Assembly (NCBI GenBank): GCA_017302035.1
Contig: JAFLEA010000008.1
Location: 1 to 64,000, forward strand
Source: Lysobacterales bacterium
GTDB taxonomy: Bacteria; Pseudomonadota; Gammaproteobacteria; Xanthomonadales; Xanthomonadaceae
DNA: 64,000 nt
Direction: 5' to 3'
Translations under genes and position numbers: made by a program
Part shown: positions 48,168-57,346 of the stretch, piece after piece
Position numbering within the stretch: position 1 is the stretch's first letter
Layout: the number at the start of each line of letters is the position of its first letter
The notes under the pieces: generated by a model
What the model was told of the DNA's origin: nothing
Databases searched by the model: none
What the model saw: the letters and a program-made list of their open reading frames with translations, nothing else

Positions 48168-50330
48168 ATGAAACCTGCTTTCCTGTCCACCTCACTGGGC
48201 CTGTCGCTGGCCGTAGGCGCCGCGCTGGGGGCGGCCGCGCCGCAAGCCGAGGCCGCCCGCGGCTTCGACGTGCGCGACATGCAGCACCTCGCGCGGGTGT
48301 CCTCGCCGCTGTTGTCGCCGGATGGAGCCTTCGTGGTGTTCGCCCGGCGCGAGATGTCCGGCGGCAACGGCGACGATCCGGGCAAGGCCTCGACTTCGCT
48401 GTGGGCACGCGGTCTCGGTGCCGGCGATGCCGCGCCGAAGCGGTTGACTCCGGTGGGCTGGAACGTGAACTCGCCGGCGCTCTCGGCCGACGGCAAATGG
48501 TTGTACTTCCTCGGTGCCCAGTCCGGTATCCAACAGGTGTACGTGATGCCGGCCACCGGCGGCGCGCCGCGGCAGGCCACCCACTATCCGCTGGACATCG
48601 GCAGCTTCAAGGTCTCGCCCGATGGCCGCCGCCTGGCGGTGAGCATGGAAGTGTTCCCGGATTGCGGTGCCGACATCGACTGCACCGTCAAGCGGCTGGA
48701 GCAGCGCAAGCAGGCCAGGTCCAGCGGCGTGATCCACGACCAGTTGTTCGTGCGCCATTGGGATACCTGGCAGGACGGGCGCCACAGCCGCCTGTTCGTG
48801 ACCGCGCCTTCCACCGGCAAGAACCCGCCGACCACCTTCCTGGTCGATTCGGCGATCGGTTCGTTCGGGCCCGGCAACGTGCCGTCCAAGCCGTTCGGCG
48901 GCAACGACGAGTACGCCTGGTCCCCGGACGGGCAGTCGATCGTGTTCGCGATGCGCCCGGCCGACCGCAAGGAGGCCTGGTCGACCAACTTCGACCTGTT
49001 CGAGTACCGTGCCGGCCAGCCGCTGAAGAACCTGACTTTCGACGACCGCACCGCGACCGACGCGCCGTCGCCGGGCCCGCAGGGCCAGAACCGCGCCTGG
49101 GACACCGGTCCGGTGTTCAGCGCCGACGGCGGCAAGCTCTACTACCGCGCGATGCGGCGCCCGGGCTTCGAGGCCGACCGCTTCGCGCTGATGGAGCGCG
49201 ACCTGGCCACCGGCGCCACCCGCGAGATCGCCCCGGACTGGGACCGCAGCGCCGACGGCATCGTCCTGTCCGCAGACGGGCGCACGATCTACACCACTGC
49301 GCAGGACCTCGGCCAGCACCCGCTGTTCGCGGTGGACGTGGCCAGCGGCCAGGTGCGCAAGCTGGTCGGCGACGGCAGCGTCTCGGCGTTCGAGGTCGCC
49401 GGCGATACCCTGGTGTTCGCCCGCAACACGCTCAAGAGCGGTGACCAGCTGTTCGCCACCACCTTGTCCGATCCGTCCGCGGTTCGTGCGCTCACGCCGT
49501 CCGCGGGCGACGCGCTGCCCGATGTGGCCTTCGGCGACTACGAGCAGTTCAGTTTCCCGGGCTGGAACGGCGAAACCGTGCACGGCTACGTGGTCAAGCC
49601 CTGGAACTACCAGGAAGGCAGGCGCTACCCGGTCGCGTTCCTGATCCATGGCGGCCCGCAGGGCAGCTTCGGCGATGGCTGGAGCTACCGCTGGAACCCG
49701 CAGACCTATGCCGGCCAGGGCTACGCGGTGGTGATGATCGACTTCCACGGCTCCACCGGCTACGGCCAGGCCTTCACCGACGCGATCACCGGCAACTGGG
49801 GCAGCAAGCCGCTGGTGGACCTGCAGAAGGGTTGGGCCGCGGCGCAGCAGCGCTATCCGTTCCTCGACGGCGGCCGCGCCTGCGCGCTGGGCGCCAGCTA
49901 CGGCGGCTACATGACCAACTGGATCGCCGGCAACTGGTTCGAGGCCGACGGCAGCGCGCCGTTCAAGTGCCTGGTCACCCACAACGGCGTGTTCGACACC
50001 CGCTCGATGGGCCTGGTGACCGAGGAGCTGTGGTTCAGCGAATGGGAGTTCGGCGGCACCGTGGCTGACAACCCCGAAGGCTACGAGAAATACAACCCGG
50101 CCCGCCACATCCAGCAGTGGAAGACGCCGATGCTGGTGGTGTCCGGGCAGAACGATTTCCGCGTGCCGATCGACCAGAGCCTGTCGGCGTTCACGGCGCT
50201 GCAGCGCGCCGGGATCGAATCGAAGCTGCTGTATTTCCCGGACGAGAACCATTGGGTGCTCAAGCCGGCCAACAGCGTGCTCTGGCACGACACCGTCAAC
50301 GCCTGGCTGAGGCAGCATATCGGCCAGTGA
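48168..50330 (+). CDS. Exported S9-family dipeptidyl aminopeptidase/acylaminoacyl peptidase-like protein
   Basis: 720 residues: signal peptide (LSTSLGLSLAVGAALGAAAPQAEA), a WD/propeller region, and a C-terminal hydrolase domain with Ser in GASYGGYM, Asp in SGQNDFRVP and His in DENHWVL. Prolyl-oligopeptidase type. ATG 48168 is the family start; an upstream in-frame ATG at 48072 would add a non-homologous leader before the signal. Downstream of the OPT gene and the first peptidase. Confidence 0.9.
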   Translation: MKPAFLSTSLGLSLAVGAALGAAAPQAEAARGFDVRDMQHLARVSSPLLSPDGAFVVFARREMSGGNGDDPGKASTSLWARGLGAGDAAPKRLTPVGWNVNSPALSADGKWLYFLGAQSGIQQVYVMPATGGAPRQATHYPLDIGSFKVSPDGRRLAVSMEVFPDCGADIDCTVKRLEQRKQARSSGVIHDQLFVRHWDTWQDGRHSRLFVTAPSTGKNPPTTFLVDSAIGSFGPGNVPSKPFGGNDEYAWSPDGQSIVFAMRPADRKEAWSTNFDLFEYRAGQPLKNLTFDDRTATDAPSPGPQGQNRAWDTGPVFSADGGKLYYRAMRRPGFEADRFALMERDLATGATREIAPDWDRSADGIVLSADGRTIYTTAQDLGQHPLFAVDVASGQVRKLVGDGSVSAFEVAGDTLVFARNTLKSGDQLFATTLSDPSAVRALTPSAGDALPDVAFGDYEQFSFPGWNGETVHGYVVKPWNYQEGRRYPVAFLIHGGPQGSFGDGWSYRWNPQTYAGQGYAVVMIDFHGSTGYGQAFTDAITGNWGSKPLVDLQKGWAAAQQRYPFLDGGRACALGASYGGYMTNWIAGNWFEADGSAPFKCLVTHNGVFDTRSMGLVTEELWFSEWEFGGTVADNPEGYEKYNPARHIQQWKTPMLVVSGQNDFRVPIDQSLSAFTALQRAGIESKLLYFPDENHWVLKPANSVLWHDTVNAWLRQHIGQ

Positions 50331-50338
50331 TGCACCCC

Positions 50339-50363
50339 GATGGCCGGCTCCAAGCCGGCCATC
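50339..50363. other. Hairpin between the S9 peptidase and DUF819 genes
   Basis: GATGGCCGGC and GCCGGCCATC form a 10-base stem with a five-base loop, just after the peptidase stop, without a T run. It could be an attenuator or an RNA-end stabiliser; the next gene starts 45 bases downstream. Confidence 0.4.
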
Positions 50364-50407
50364 GCGTTCCCGCAATCATGCCGCAGGCAACGAAGGAGAC
50401 GCCGCCG

Positions 50408-51670
50408 ATGGCGATCGAAGCCACCGAACCGTCCACCGCGCTGATCCAGAACGACATCGTCCTGTTCGGGCTGATCGCGGCCACCCTGGGCCTGATCTTC
50501 TGGCTGTCCAGCGGCCCGACCCCATTCTGGAGGAAATTCTTCACCTGGGTGCCGGCGTTGCTGCTGTGCTACTTCATCCCCGGGATCTACAACAGCATCG
50601 GCCTGATCGACGGCAACGCCAGCAGGCTATACAACCCGATCGCCAGTCGCGTGCTGCTGCCGGCGGCGCTGGTGCTGCTGACCCTGACCATCGACCTGAA
50701 GGGCGTGCTGCGGCTGGGACCGAAGCTGCTGGCGATGTACGCGGCGGCCTCGGTCAGCATCATGCTCGGCGCTTTCGTCGCGTTCTGGGTGATGGACCTG
50801 CTGCACCCTGCGACCGTGGCCGGCGACACCTGGGGCGGCATGGCCGCGCTGGCCGGCAGCTGGATCGGCGGGGGCGCCAACATGCTGGCGATGAAGGAGA
50901 TCTTCGCCGTCGACGAGACCACCTTCGGCCAGTTCGTGGTGGTCGACGTCGGCGTGGGCTACGTATGGATGGCGGTGCTGATTTTCCTGGCCAACCGGGC
51001 GGCGGCCATCGACGCGCATACCGGCGCGGACACCCGGGCGATCGAGGAATTGCAGGAACGCCTGGCCAGCTACCAGAAAGAGCACGAGCGCGTGGCCTCG
51101 CTGACCGACCTGATGGTGATCATGGGCATCGCCTTCGGTGCCGTCGGGTTGTGCCACGCGATCGCGGGGCCGGCTTCGGCCTGGTTCGCCCAGAACGTGT
51201 CCTGGGCGCGGCAGGTGAGCCTGCACGAGCCGTTCGTGTGGGTGGTGGTGCTTTCCACCTTCATCGGCCTGGGCCTGAGCCTGACCCGGGCACGCAGGCT
51301 GGATGGCGCCGGCGCGTCGAAGATCGGTTCGTTGTTCCTGTACATCCTCATCGCCTGCATCGGCATGCAGATGGACATCGGCTCGTTGGCCGACAAGCCC
51401 TGGCTGCTGGCGTTGGGCGTGATCTGGATCGCGGTCCACATCGTGCTGCTGGCGCTGCTGGGCAAGCTGCTGCGGGTGCCGTTCTTCTATTTCGCGATGG
51501 GCTCGCAGAGCAACATCGGCGGGCCGGCTTCGGCGCCGGTGGTGGCCTCGGTGTTCCATCCTTCGCTGGCCCCGGTCGGGGCGTTGCTCGGCGCGCTGGG
51601 CTACGCCACGGGCACGGTGGCGGCCTACATCGTGGGCGTCGTGCTGCGCTCGATGGCGGGCCAGGGCTGA
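50408..51670 (+). CDS. DUF819-family membrane protein (putative transporter)
   Basis: 420 residues with about ten membrane helices. The TWGGMAALAGSWIGGGANMLAMKEIFAVDETTFGQ region and the YFAMGSQSNIGGPASAPVVASVFHPSLAPVG region, each rich in small residues, match the DUF819 (YjcL-like) family of uncharacterised integral membrane proteins. A soluble linker with a helical, charged stretch (RAIEELQERLASYQKEHER) splits the two halves. Start ATG 50408, with AAGGAG nine bases upstream; an ATG at 50378 is possible. Substrate unknown; the peptide context is suggestive only. Confidence 0.75.
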   Translation: MAIEATEPSTALIQNDIVLFGLIAATLGLIFWLSSGPTPFWRKFFTWVPALLLCYFIPGIYNSIGLIDGNASRLYNPIASRVLLPAALVLLTLTIDLKGVLRLGPKLLAMYAAASVSIMLGAFVAFWVMDLLHPATVAGDTWGGMAALAGSWIGGGANMLAMKEIFAVDETTFGQFVVVDVGVGYVWMAVLIFLANRAAAIDAHTGADTRAIEELQERLASYQKEHERVASLTDLMVIMGIAFGAVGLCHAIAGPASAWFAQNVSWARQVSLHEPFVWVVVLSTFIGLGLSLTRARRLDGAGASKIGSLFLYILIACIGMQMDIGSLADKPWLLALGVIWIAVHIVLLALLGKLLRVPFFYFAMGSQSNIGGPASAPVVASVFHPSLAPVGALLGALGYATGTVAAYIVGVVLRSMAGQG

Positions 51671-51674
51671 TGCC

Positions 51675-51688
51675 GCCCCCTTAGGGGC
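51675..51688. terminator. Short hairpin between converging genes
   Basis: GCCCC-CTTA-GGGGC lies between the stops of the DUF819 gene (51670) and the YbdD gene (51690). Five base pairs, no long T run; a weak bidirectional terminator at best. Confidence 0.35.
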
Positions 51689-51689
51689 G

Positions 51690-51914
51690 TCAGCAGCAGC
51701 GGAACCCGTTGCGCCCGCCGAAGCGGGCTTCCTGGCGTTCCCTGAAGAAGGTCTTGTAGTCCATCGGCTCGCGGTCCGGGTGCTTCTCCAGCACGTGGCG
51801 GACGTAGGTGTCGTAGTCGGGGATGCCGCAGCACAGCCGCGCGGTCTGGACCAGCCTGCGCCACGCACGCTTGTGGGTGGCGAAGTGCTCCAGCGGGACG
51901 AGTTGCGTGCCCAT
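51690..51914 (-). CDS. ybdD: YbdD/YjiX-family small protein
   Basis: 74 residues of the small YbdD family (DUF466): ARLCCGIPDYDTYVRHVLEKHPDREPMDYKTFF, then basic and aromatic residues and a CC end. YbdD partners the CstA/YjiY transporters and is encoded directly downstream of them; here the cstA stop-to-start gap is 13 bases, same strand. Start ATG 51914. Confidence 0.88.
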   Translation of the reverse strand: MGTQLVPLEHFATHKRAWRRLVQTARLCCGIPDYDTYVRHVLEKHPDREPMDYKTFFRERQEARFGGRNGFRCC

Positions 51915-51927
51915 GGCCCGTGCCCCC

Positions 51928-54015
51928 TTACAGCCAGGCCTTGACCTGTTCGTCGCTGAGGGCGACGAACGGCGTCTCGCGGTCCGTGCGCTGCGGGTTG
52001 CGCCGCGCCACCAGGATCGTCTTGATCGAGTACGCCAGCACGCTGAGCACCACCAGCAGGAACAGCGCGGTCAGGGTCGCGTTGATGTAGCTGTTGACCA
52101 TCACCTGCTGCATCTGGCCTACGCTCTTGGCCGTGCCCAGCATTTGCCCGTCGGCGATCGCCGCCTGGTACTTGCGCGCCTGGGCAAGGAAGCCGAGCGC
52201 CGGGTTGGCATCGAAGATCTTGATCCAGCCCGCATAGGTGGTGCAGACCAGCAGCCATACCGTCGGCACGATGGTGACCCAGGCATAGCGGTCGCGCTTC
52301 ATCTTGAACAGCACCACCGTGCACAACATCAAGGCGATGCCGGCAAGCATCTGGTTGGCGATGCCGAACAGCGGCCACAGCATGTTGATGCCACCCAGCG
52401 GATCGGTCACGCCCTGGTAGAGGAAGTAGCCCCACATCAGCACGCAGCCGGCGGTGCCGATCACGTTCGGGCCCCAGGAATCGGTGCGGCGCAGCACCGG
52501 CACGAAGCTGCCGAGCAGGTCCTGGAGCATGAAGCGGCCGGCACGGGTGCCCGCGTCCACCGCGGTGAGGATGAACAGCGCTTCGAACAGGATCGCGAAG
52601 TGGTACCAGAACGCCATCATCCCGTCGCCGCCGGGCAGGGCGTCGTGCAGGATCACCGCGATGCCCACCGCCAGGGTCGGGGCGCCGCCGGCGCGCGAGA
52701 TGATGGTGTGTTCGCCCACGTCCTTGGCGGTCTGGACCAGCACGTCCGGGCTCACCGTGAAGCCCCAGCTGCTGATCTTGGCCGCCGCCTCGACCGCATC
52801 GGTGCCGATCGCCGCCGCGGGGCTGTTCATGGCGAAGTACACGCCCGGATCGATGATCGAGGCCGCCACCAGGGCCATGATCGCCACGAACGATTCCATC
52901 AGCATGCCGCCGTAGCCGATGTAGCGGGCATGGACCTCGTTGGCCAGCAGTTTCGGGGTCGTCCCCGAGGCGATCAGCGCGTGGAAGCCCGATACCGCGC
53001 CGCAGGCGATGGTGATGAACAGGAACGGGAACAGGTTGCCCTTCCAGACCGGGCCGTCGCCGCTGCTGGCAAACTGGGTCAGCGCCGGCATCTTCAGCGT
53101 GGTCACCTCCGGGCTGGCGATCACGATGCCGATGGCCAGGGCCACGATCACGCCGATCTTGAGGAAGGTGGACAGGTAGTCGCGCGGCGCCAGCAGCAGC
53201 CACACCGGCAGCACCGCGGCGACGAAGCCGTAGCCGATCAGCATCCAGGTGATCTGGGTGCCGGTGAAGGTGAAGGCCGGGCCCCAGGTCGGATGCGCGC
53301 CGACCCGGCCGCCGAACCAGATCGCCAGCAGCAGCAGCGCGATCCCGATCACCGAGATCTCGCCGATCCTGCCCGGGCGGATGTAGCGCATGTAGATGCC
53401 CATGAAGATCGCCAGTGGCATCGTCGCGATCACCGTGAACATGCCCCACGGGCTTTCGGCCAGCGCCTTGACCACGATCATCGCCAGCACCGCCAGGATG
53501 ATGATCATGATCATGAACGCGCCGAACAGGGCGATGGTGCCGGCCACCGGTCCCATCTCCTCGCGCACCAGGTCACCCAGCGAGCGGCCGTCGCGGCGGC
53601 TGGAGATGAACAGGACCATGAAGTCCTGCACCGCGCCGGCCAGGACCACGCCGGCGATCAGCCAGATCATGCCGGGCAGGTAGCCCATCTGCGCGGCGAG
53701 CACCGGGCCGACCAGCGGACCGGCGCCGGCGATGGCGGCGAAGTGGTGGCCGAACAGCACGTGCTTGTTGGTCGGCACGTAGTCCAGGCCGTCGTTGTGG
53801 ATGTGCGCGGGCGTGGCCCGACGCGGGTCCAGCCCCATCACGTTCCTGGCGATGTACAGGCTGTAGTAGCGATAGGCGACCAGATAGATCGACACCGCCG
53901 CGACCACGATCCATAGCGCGCTGATCTGCTCGCCGCGGCGCAGCGCCACGGTGCCCAGGCAGAACGCACCGAGCAGCGCCAGCGCCGCCCAGCCGACCTT
54001 GGAGAATGTTTTCAT
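51928..54015 (-). CDS. cstA: Carbon starvation protein A (peptide/pyruvate transporter)
   Basis: 695 residues with about 16-18 membrane helices. CstA/YjiY-type transporters take up peptides or pyruvate during carbon limitation. Family blocks are clear: HHFAAIAGAGPLVGPVLAAQMGY, WLIAGVVLAGAVQDFMVLFISSRRDGRSLGDL, and GFHALIASGTTPKLLANE. It precedes ybdD on the same strand. Start ATG 54015. Its neighbours include exported peptidases and an OPT transporter, so peptide uptake is a reasonable reading. Confidence 0.95.
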   Translation of the reverse strand: MKTFSKVGWAALALLGAFCLGTVALRRGEQISALWIVVAAVSIYLVAYRYYSLYIARNVMGLDPRRATPAHIHNDGLDYVPTNKHVLFGHHFAAIAGAGPLVGPVLAAQMGYLPGMIWLIAGVVLAGAVQDFMVLFISSRRDGRSLGDLVREEMGPVAGTIALFGAFMIMIIILAVLAMIVVKALAESPWGMFTVIATMPLAIFMGIYMRYIRPGRIGEISVIGIALLLLAIWFGGRVGAHPTWGPAFTFTGTQITWMLIGYGFVAAVLPVWLLLAPRDYLSTFLKIGVIVALAIGIVIASPEVTTLKMPALTQFASSGDGPVWKGNLFPFLFITIACGAVSGFHALIASGTTPKLLANEVHARYIGYGGMLMESFVAIMALVAASIIDPGVYFAMNSPAAAIGTDAVEAAAKISSWGFTVSPDVLVQTAKDVGEHTIISRAGGAPTLAVGIAVILHDALPGGDGMMAFWYHFAILFEALFILTAVDAGTRAGRFMLQDLLGSFVPVLRRTDSWGPNVIGTAGCVLMWGYFLYQGVTDPLGGINMLWPLFGIANQMLAGIALMLCTVVLFKMKRDRYAWVTIVPTVWLLVCTTYAGWIKIFDANPALGFLAQARKYQAAIADGQMLGTAKSVGQMQQVMVNSYINATLTALFLLVVLSVLAYSIKTILVARRNPQRTDRETPFVALSDEQVKAWL

Positions 54016-54142
54016 CGGTTACTACCCTCCGCGCAGTCGCTACAGGTTCGTCCTCCCGGCGCGATTGGTCAATCGCGCACGGGGACGCGTCGCTACGACT
54101 TTGGTTGTATGTGCAGGTGCAACATGCGCGCCCGCGCATCCG

Positions 54143-55153
54143 CTACAGCCAGCGGGCGCGCTTGAACAGGCGATAGAGGCCGAAGCAGACCGCGGCCACC
54201 ACCAGGATCAGCAGCGGATAGGCCCAGCGCGGTTCCAGCTCGGGCATGTGCGCGAAATTCATGCCGTACCAGCTGGTGACCAGGGTCGGTGCGGCCAGCA
54301 GCGCGGCCCAGGCGCCCAGGCGCTTGACCGTCTCGCCCTGGGCCAGGGTGACCAGCGACAGGTTCACGCTCAGCGCGGTGCCGAGCATGTCGCGCATGCC
54401 GTCGATGGCGTCGTTGATCCGCAGCACGTGGTCGTGCACGTCGCGCAGGTAGACCCGAACCTCGTCGCGGATCGGCTGGGCCTGGGCGGTCTGGCCGCGC
54501 CTGAGCTGGGCCAGCACGTCCAGCAGCGGCGACACCGCCAGGCGCATGTAGGTCAGGTCGCGCTTGAGGTTGTACAGGCGCACCACGATCGCGCGGCGGT
54601 AGGTGTCGGAAAAGATGTCGCGCTCCAGCACGCGCAGGGTGTCGCGGTGCTCGTCCACGATCGGCACGTAGTTGTCCACCACCAGGTCCAGCACCGCGTA
54701 CAACGCCATCGATGGCCCCAGTCGCAGCAGCTCCGATTCGCGCTCCATCCGTGCCCGCGCCGGGGCGTAGGACAGCGAGGCGCCGTGGCGCACGGTCAGC
54801 AGGAAGCGGTTGCCGAGGAAGGCGTGGGTCTCGCCGTAGCGAATCTGCCCGTCCACCATCTGCGCGGTATGCACGGCCAGGAACAGGGTGTCGCCGTAGG
54901 CCTCCACCTTGGGCCGCTGGTGCGCGTTGCGCGCATCCTCGACCGCCAGCGGATGCAGGCCCAGTTCCTCCTGCAGTTGCAGCAACACCGCCTCGGACGG
55001 CTCGTACAGGCCGACCCAGGCGAAACCGGGCACCTCCTCGGCCAGCTTCTCGCTCAGCTGGTCCAGCGGCAGGTCGTGGCGCACCCCCTCGCCGTCGTAC
55101 CAGACGCAGTTGATGACGCAGGCGGGGTTGGCGGTCGCGGCGGGCTGGTCCAT
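54143..55153 (-). CDS. corA: CorA-type magnesium/cobalt transporter
   Basis: 336 residues: N-terminal cytosolic domain with alpha/beta fold, a long stalk helix, and two C-terminal membrane helices with the selectivity motif GMN in SWYGMNFAHMPEL. The C terminus ends KRARWL, basic as in the family. ATG 55153 is taken; an ATG three codons upstream (55162) is possible. It is a single gene between cstA and the DUF4105 gene. Confidence 0.92.
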   Translation of the reverse strand: MDQPAATANPACVINCVWYDGEGVRHDLPLDQLSEKLAEEVPGFAWVGLYEPSEAVLLQLQEELGLHPLAVEDARNAHQRPKVEAYGDTLFLAVHTAQMVDGQIRYGETHAFLGNRFLLTVRHGASLSYAPARARMERESELLRLGPSMALYAVLDLVVDNYVPIVDEHRDTLRVLERDIFSDTYRRAIVVRLYNLKRDLTYMRLAVSPLLDVLAQLRRGQTAQAQPIRDEVRVYLRDVHDHVLRINDAIDGMRDMLGTALSVNLSLVTLAQGETVKRLGAWAALLAAPTLVTSWYGMNFAHMPELEPRWAYPLLILVVAAVCFGLYRLFKRARWL

Positions 55154-55197
55154 GCGCCGCATCCTGCGCTGCGCCGCCGCGCGCGGCAAGGCTTCGG

Positions 55198-56406
55198 CTA
55201 TGCCGGCCTGCGGCCGAGGGCCATGGCCAGCGCGGCATGCAGCGGCAGCAGCAGCCCGATCCAGGGCAGGTTGTACTGCGGCTGCAGGCTCAGCCACTGC
55301 AGGATCCAACCCAGCATCGCCAGTGCGGCCACTGCCCGGAGCACGATCCGGAACAGACGTCCCGGCGTCCGTCCGCGCAGCAGTGCCAACGCGCCCGGGA
55401 GCAGCAGCAGGCAAAGTGGATTGAGCAGGAACAGGTTGCGGTTGGCCCAGCCGGCCTGGTGCGCGGTGAAGCCCCAGATGTAGACGATCAGCAACCCGGC
55501 CAGGCCGCACAGCAGCCACAGGGGAAGCGCGAACCCGGCGAGCAGGCGCGGATGCCGGCGCAGGGCGAGGATGCCCGCCGCCAGACCCAGTCCCGCCAGC
55601 GCCCAGGGCCACCAGCGGCGCGGCGAATCCGCCGGCTCAGGGGCGATGCGGTGCGGCAGCAGTTGCTCCTCGGCCACCACCAGCGGCCGGCCGGTGCCGT
55701 TGTGCGCCTCGCGCAGGCCGTCGGCCAGGCGCATCGGCACGAAAGCCTCCTCCCAGCGCGACAGTGCGCGGTCGGCGTACGGCCCCAGGCCCAGGTCGAA
55801 GCCCAGCCACATCCATGGCGCCGGACGCGCCAGCCGCACCGCCTCGCTGCGGTAGGTGTTGCCACGCGAGCGCCCGGACAGCTGCGACTTCAACGCGCCT
55901 CCCAACGCATCGTCGAGCGCGTCTCGCACCTGGGTCGCGCAGTTGGCGGTGAAGTAGTCGTAGCGATAGCGCGAGTTCTCCGGCAGCGCGCGCTCGGCCA
56001 GCGCCGCGGCCAGCGCGCGCGCCTGGCCCGGCTCCAGGTCCAGCCACTGCACGTTCACCCCGCGGCCGGCGTCGCGGTACTGCGCCAGGTCCTGTTCCGC
56101 CGGCAGCGCGACCAGGTGATACAGCATTTCGCCGCGCACGAAGCGTGCGAGGAAATCCGGTTCCGATGGATCGAAGTAGCCGAAGTTGTAGGAGATGGCC
56201 TGGCCACTTTCAGGATCGACCACCACGATGGCGTCGTGGCCGAAGCGTTCGAAGAACACCTCGCCAGGCTGCATGGTCAGCACCCCGATCCGCGGTGGTG
56301 CGGGTTCTGCGGCCAGCGCCGGCACGGCCAGCAGCCACAGCACCAGGGCCAGCAGCCCGCACCGCAGCGCGGCCGGCCGCAGGGACCGGCGGGACGGGGC
56401 GAACAT
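55198..56406 (-). CDS. DUF4105-family membrane protein
   Basis: 402 residues. A signal peptide or N-terminal anchor (LRCGLLALVLWLLAVPALA) leads into a periplasmic domain with RFGHDAIVV, YNFGYFD, DYFTANCATQVRDALDDALGG, and then about four C-terminal membrane helices. The HDA...NCAT pattern and length match DUF4105, whose function is unknown. The ATG at 56406 shares one base with the corC stop (TGATG). Confidence 0.8.
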   Translation of the reverse strand: MFAPSRRSLRPAALRCGLLALVLWLLAVPALAAEPAPPRIGVLTMQPGEVFFERFGHDAIVVVDPESGQAISYNFGYFDPSEPDFLARFVRGEMLYHLVALPAEQDLAQYRDAGRGVNVQWLDLEPGQARALAAALAERALPENSRYRYDYFTANCATQVRDALDDALGGALKSQLSGRSRGNTYRSEAVRLARPAPWMWLGFDLGLGPYADRALSRWEEAFVPMRLADGLREAHNGTGRPLVVAEEQLLPHRIAPEPADSPRRWWPWALAGLGLAAGILALRRHPRLLAGFALPLWLLCGLAGLLIVYIWGFTAHQAGWANRNLFLLNPLCLLLLPGALALLRGRTPGRLFRIVLRAVAALAMLGWILQWLSLQPQYNLPWIGLLLPLHAALAMALGRRPA

Positions 56407-57287
56407 CAGTCCCGGCCCTCCGCGTCCGCCGCCAGCACCGCGACCTGGAAGGCGCGTACACGCCGCGCGTCGGCGCGGATCACCCGGAACTGGAAGCGGT
56501 CCAGGGTCAGCTCCTCGCCGGTCTCCGGCAGGTGGCCGATGGCTTCGGTGACCAGTCCGCCGATGGTGTCGTACTCGTCGTCGGGGAACTGCGCGCCGAA
56601 GCGTTCGTTGAAGTCGCCGATCGGGGTCAGCGCGTCGACCACGAACTGGCCGTCGGCCTGTGCGTCGATCAGCGCGCTGCCGTCCTCGGCGTCGTCGTGT
56701 TCGTCGTCGATCTTGCCCACGATCTGTTCGAGCACGTCCTCGATGGTGACCAGCCCGGCGACCCCGCCGTACTCGTCGACCACGATCGCCATGTGGTTGC
56801 GCGAAAGCCGGAACTCCTTGAGCAGCAGGTTGAGCTTCTTCGACTCGGGGATCAGCACCGCCGGGCGCAGCAGCGCATGGATGTCGCCGGGGCCGTTGTC
56901 GGCCACCACGCCGCGCAGCAGGTCCTTGGCCAGCAGGATGCCCAGGATCTCGTCGCGGTCCTCGCCGTGCACCGGGAAGCGCGAGTGGCCGGATTCGACC
57001 ACCTGTTTCATCAGGTCGAGGAAGCGCGCGGCGGCCGGCAGCGAAACCATCTGCGCCCGCGCGACCATCACGTCGCCCACGCTCAGCTCGGACACCGAGA
57101 GCGCGCCTTCCATCATCCGCAGGGAATCGGCGTCGATCAGGCCGTTGCCCTGCGCGTCGCGCAGGACCGCGACCAGCTCCTCGCGGGTATCGGGTTCGCC
57201 GGAGAACGCGGAACCGATCCGCTCCAGCCAGGTGCGACGGCGTTCGTGGGGCTCCGGCGCGGGGCGACTACTGTCGTCTTCGGACAT
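56406..57287 (-). CDS. corC: CorC-type magnesium and cobalt efflux accessory protein
   Basis: 293 residues: N-terminal helices (WLERIGSAFSGE), two CBS domains (VGDVMVARAQMVSLPAA and DIHALLRPAVLIPESKKLNLLLKEF, VDEYGGVAGLVTIEDVLEQIVG) and a C-terminal transporter-associated domain (VDALTPIGDFNERFG, DTIGGLVTEAIGHLP). Part of the phoH-ybeY-corC block; linked by a one-base overlap to the DUF4105 gene downstream. Confidence 0.93.
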   Translation of the reverse strand: MSEDDSSRPAPEPHERRRTWLERIGSAFSGEPDTREELVAVLRDAQGNGLIDADSLRMMEGALSVSELSVGDVMVARAQMVSLPAAARFLDLMKQVVESGHSRFPVHGEDRDEILGILLAKDLLRGVVADNGPGDIHALLRPAVLIPESKKLNLLLKEFRLSRNHMAIVVDEYGGVAGLVTIEDVLEQIVGKIDDEHDDAEDGSALIDAQADGQFVVDALTPIGDFNERFGAQFPDDEYDTIGGLVTEAIGHLPETGEELTLDRFQFRVIRADARRVRAFQVAVLAADAEGRD

Positions 57288-57346
57288 TCGGGGTGGAAAG
57301 GGCGCCGGGATGCGGAGCGCCAAGGATTCCGGGAGGTGCCGGCAGT

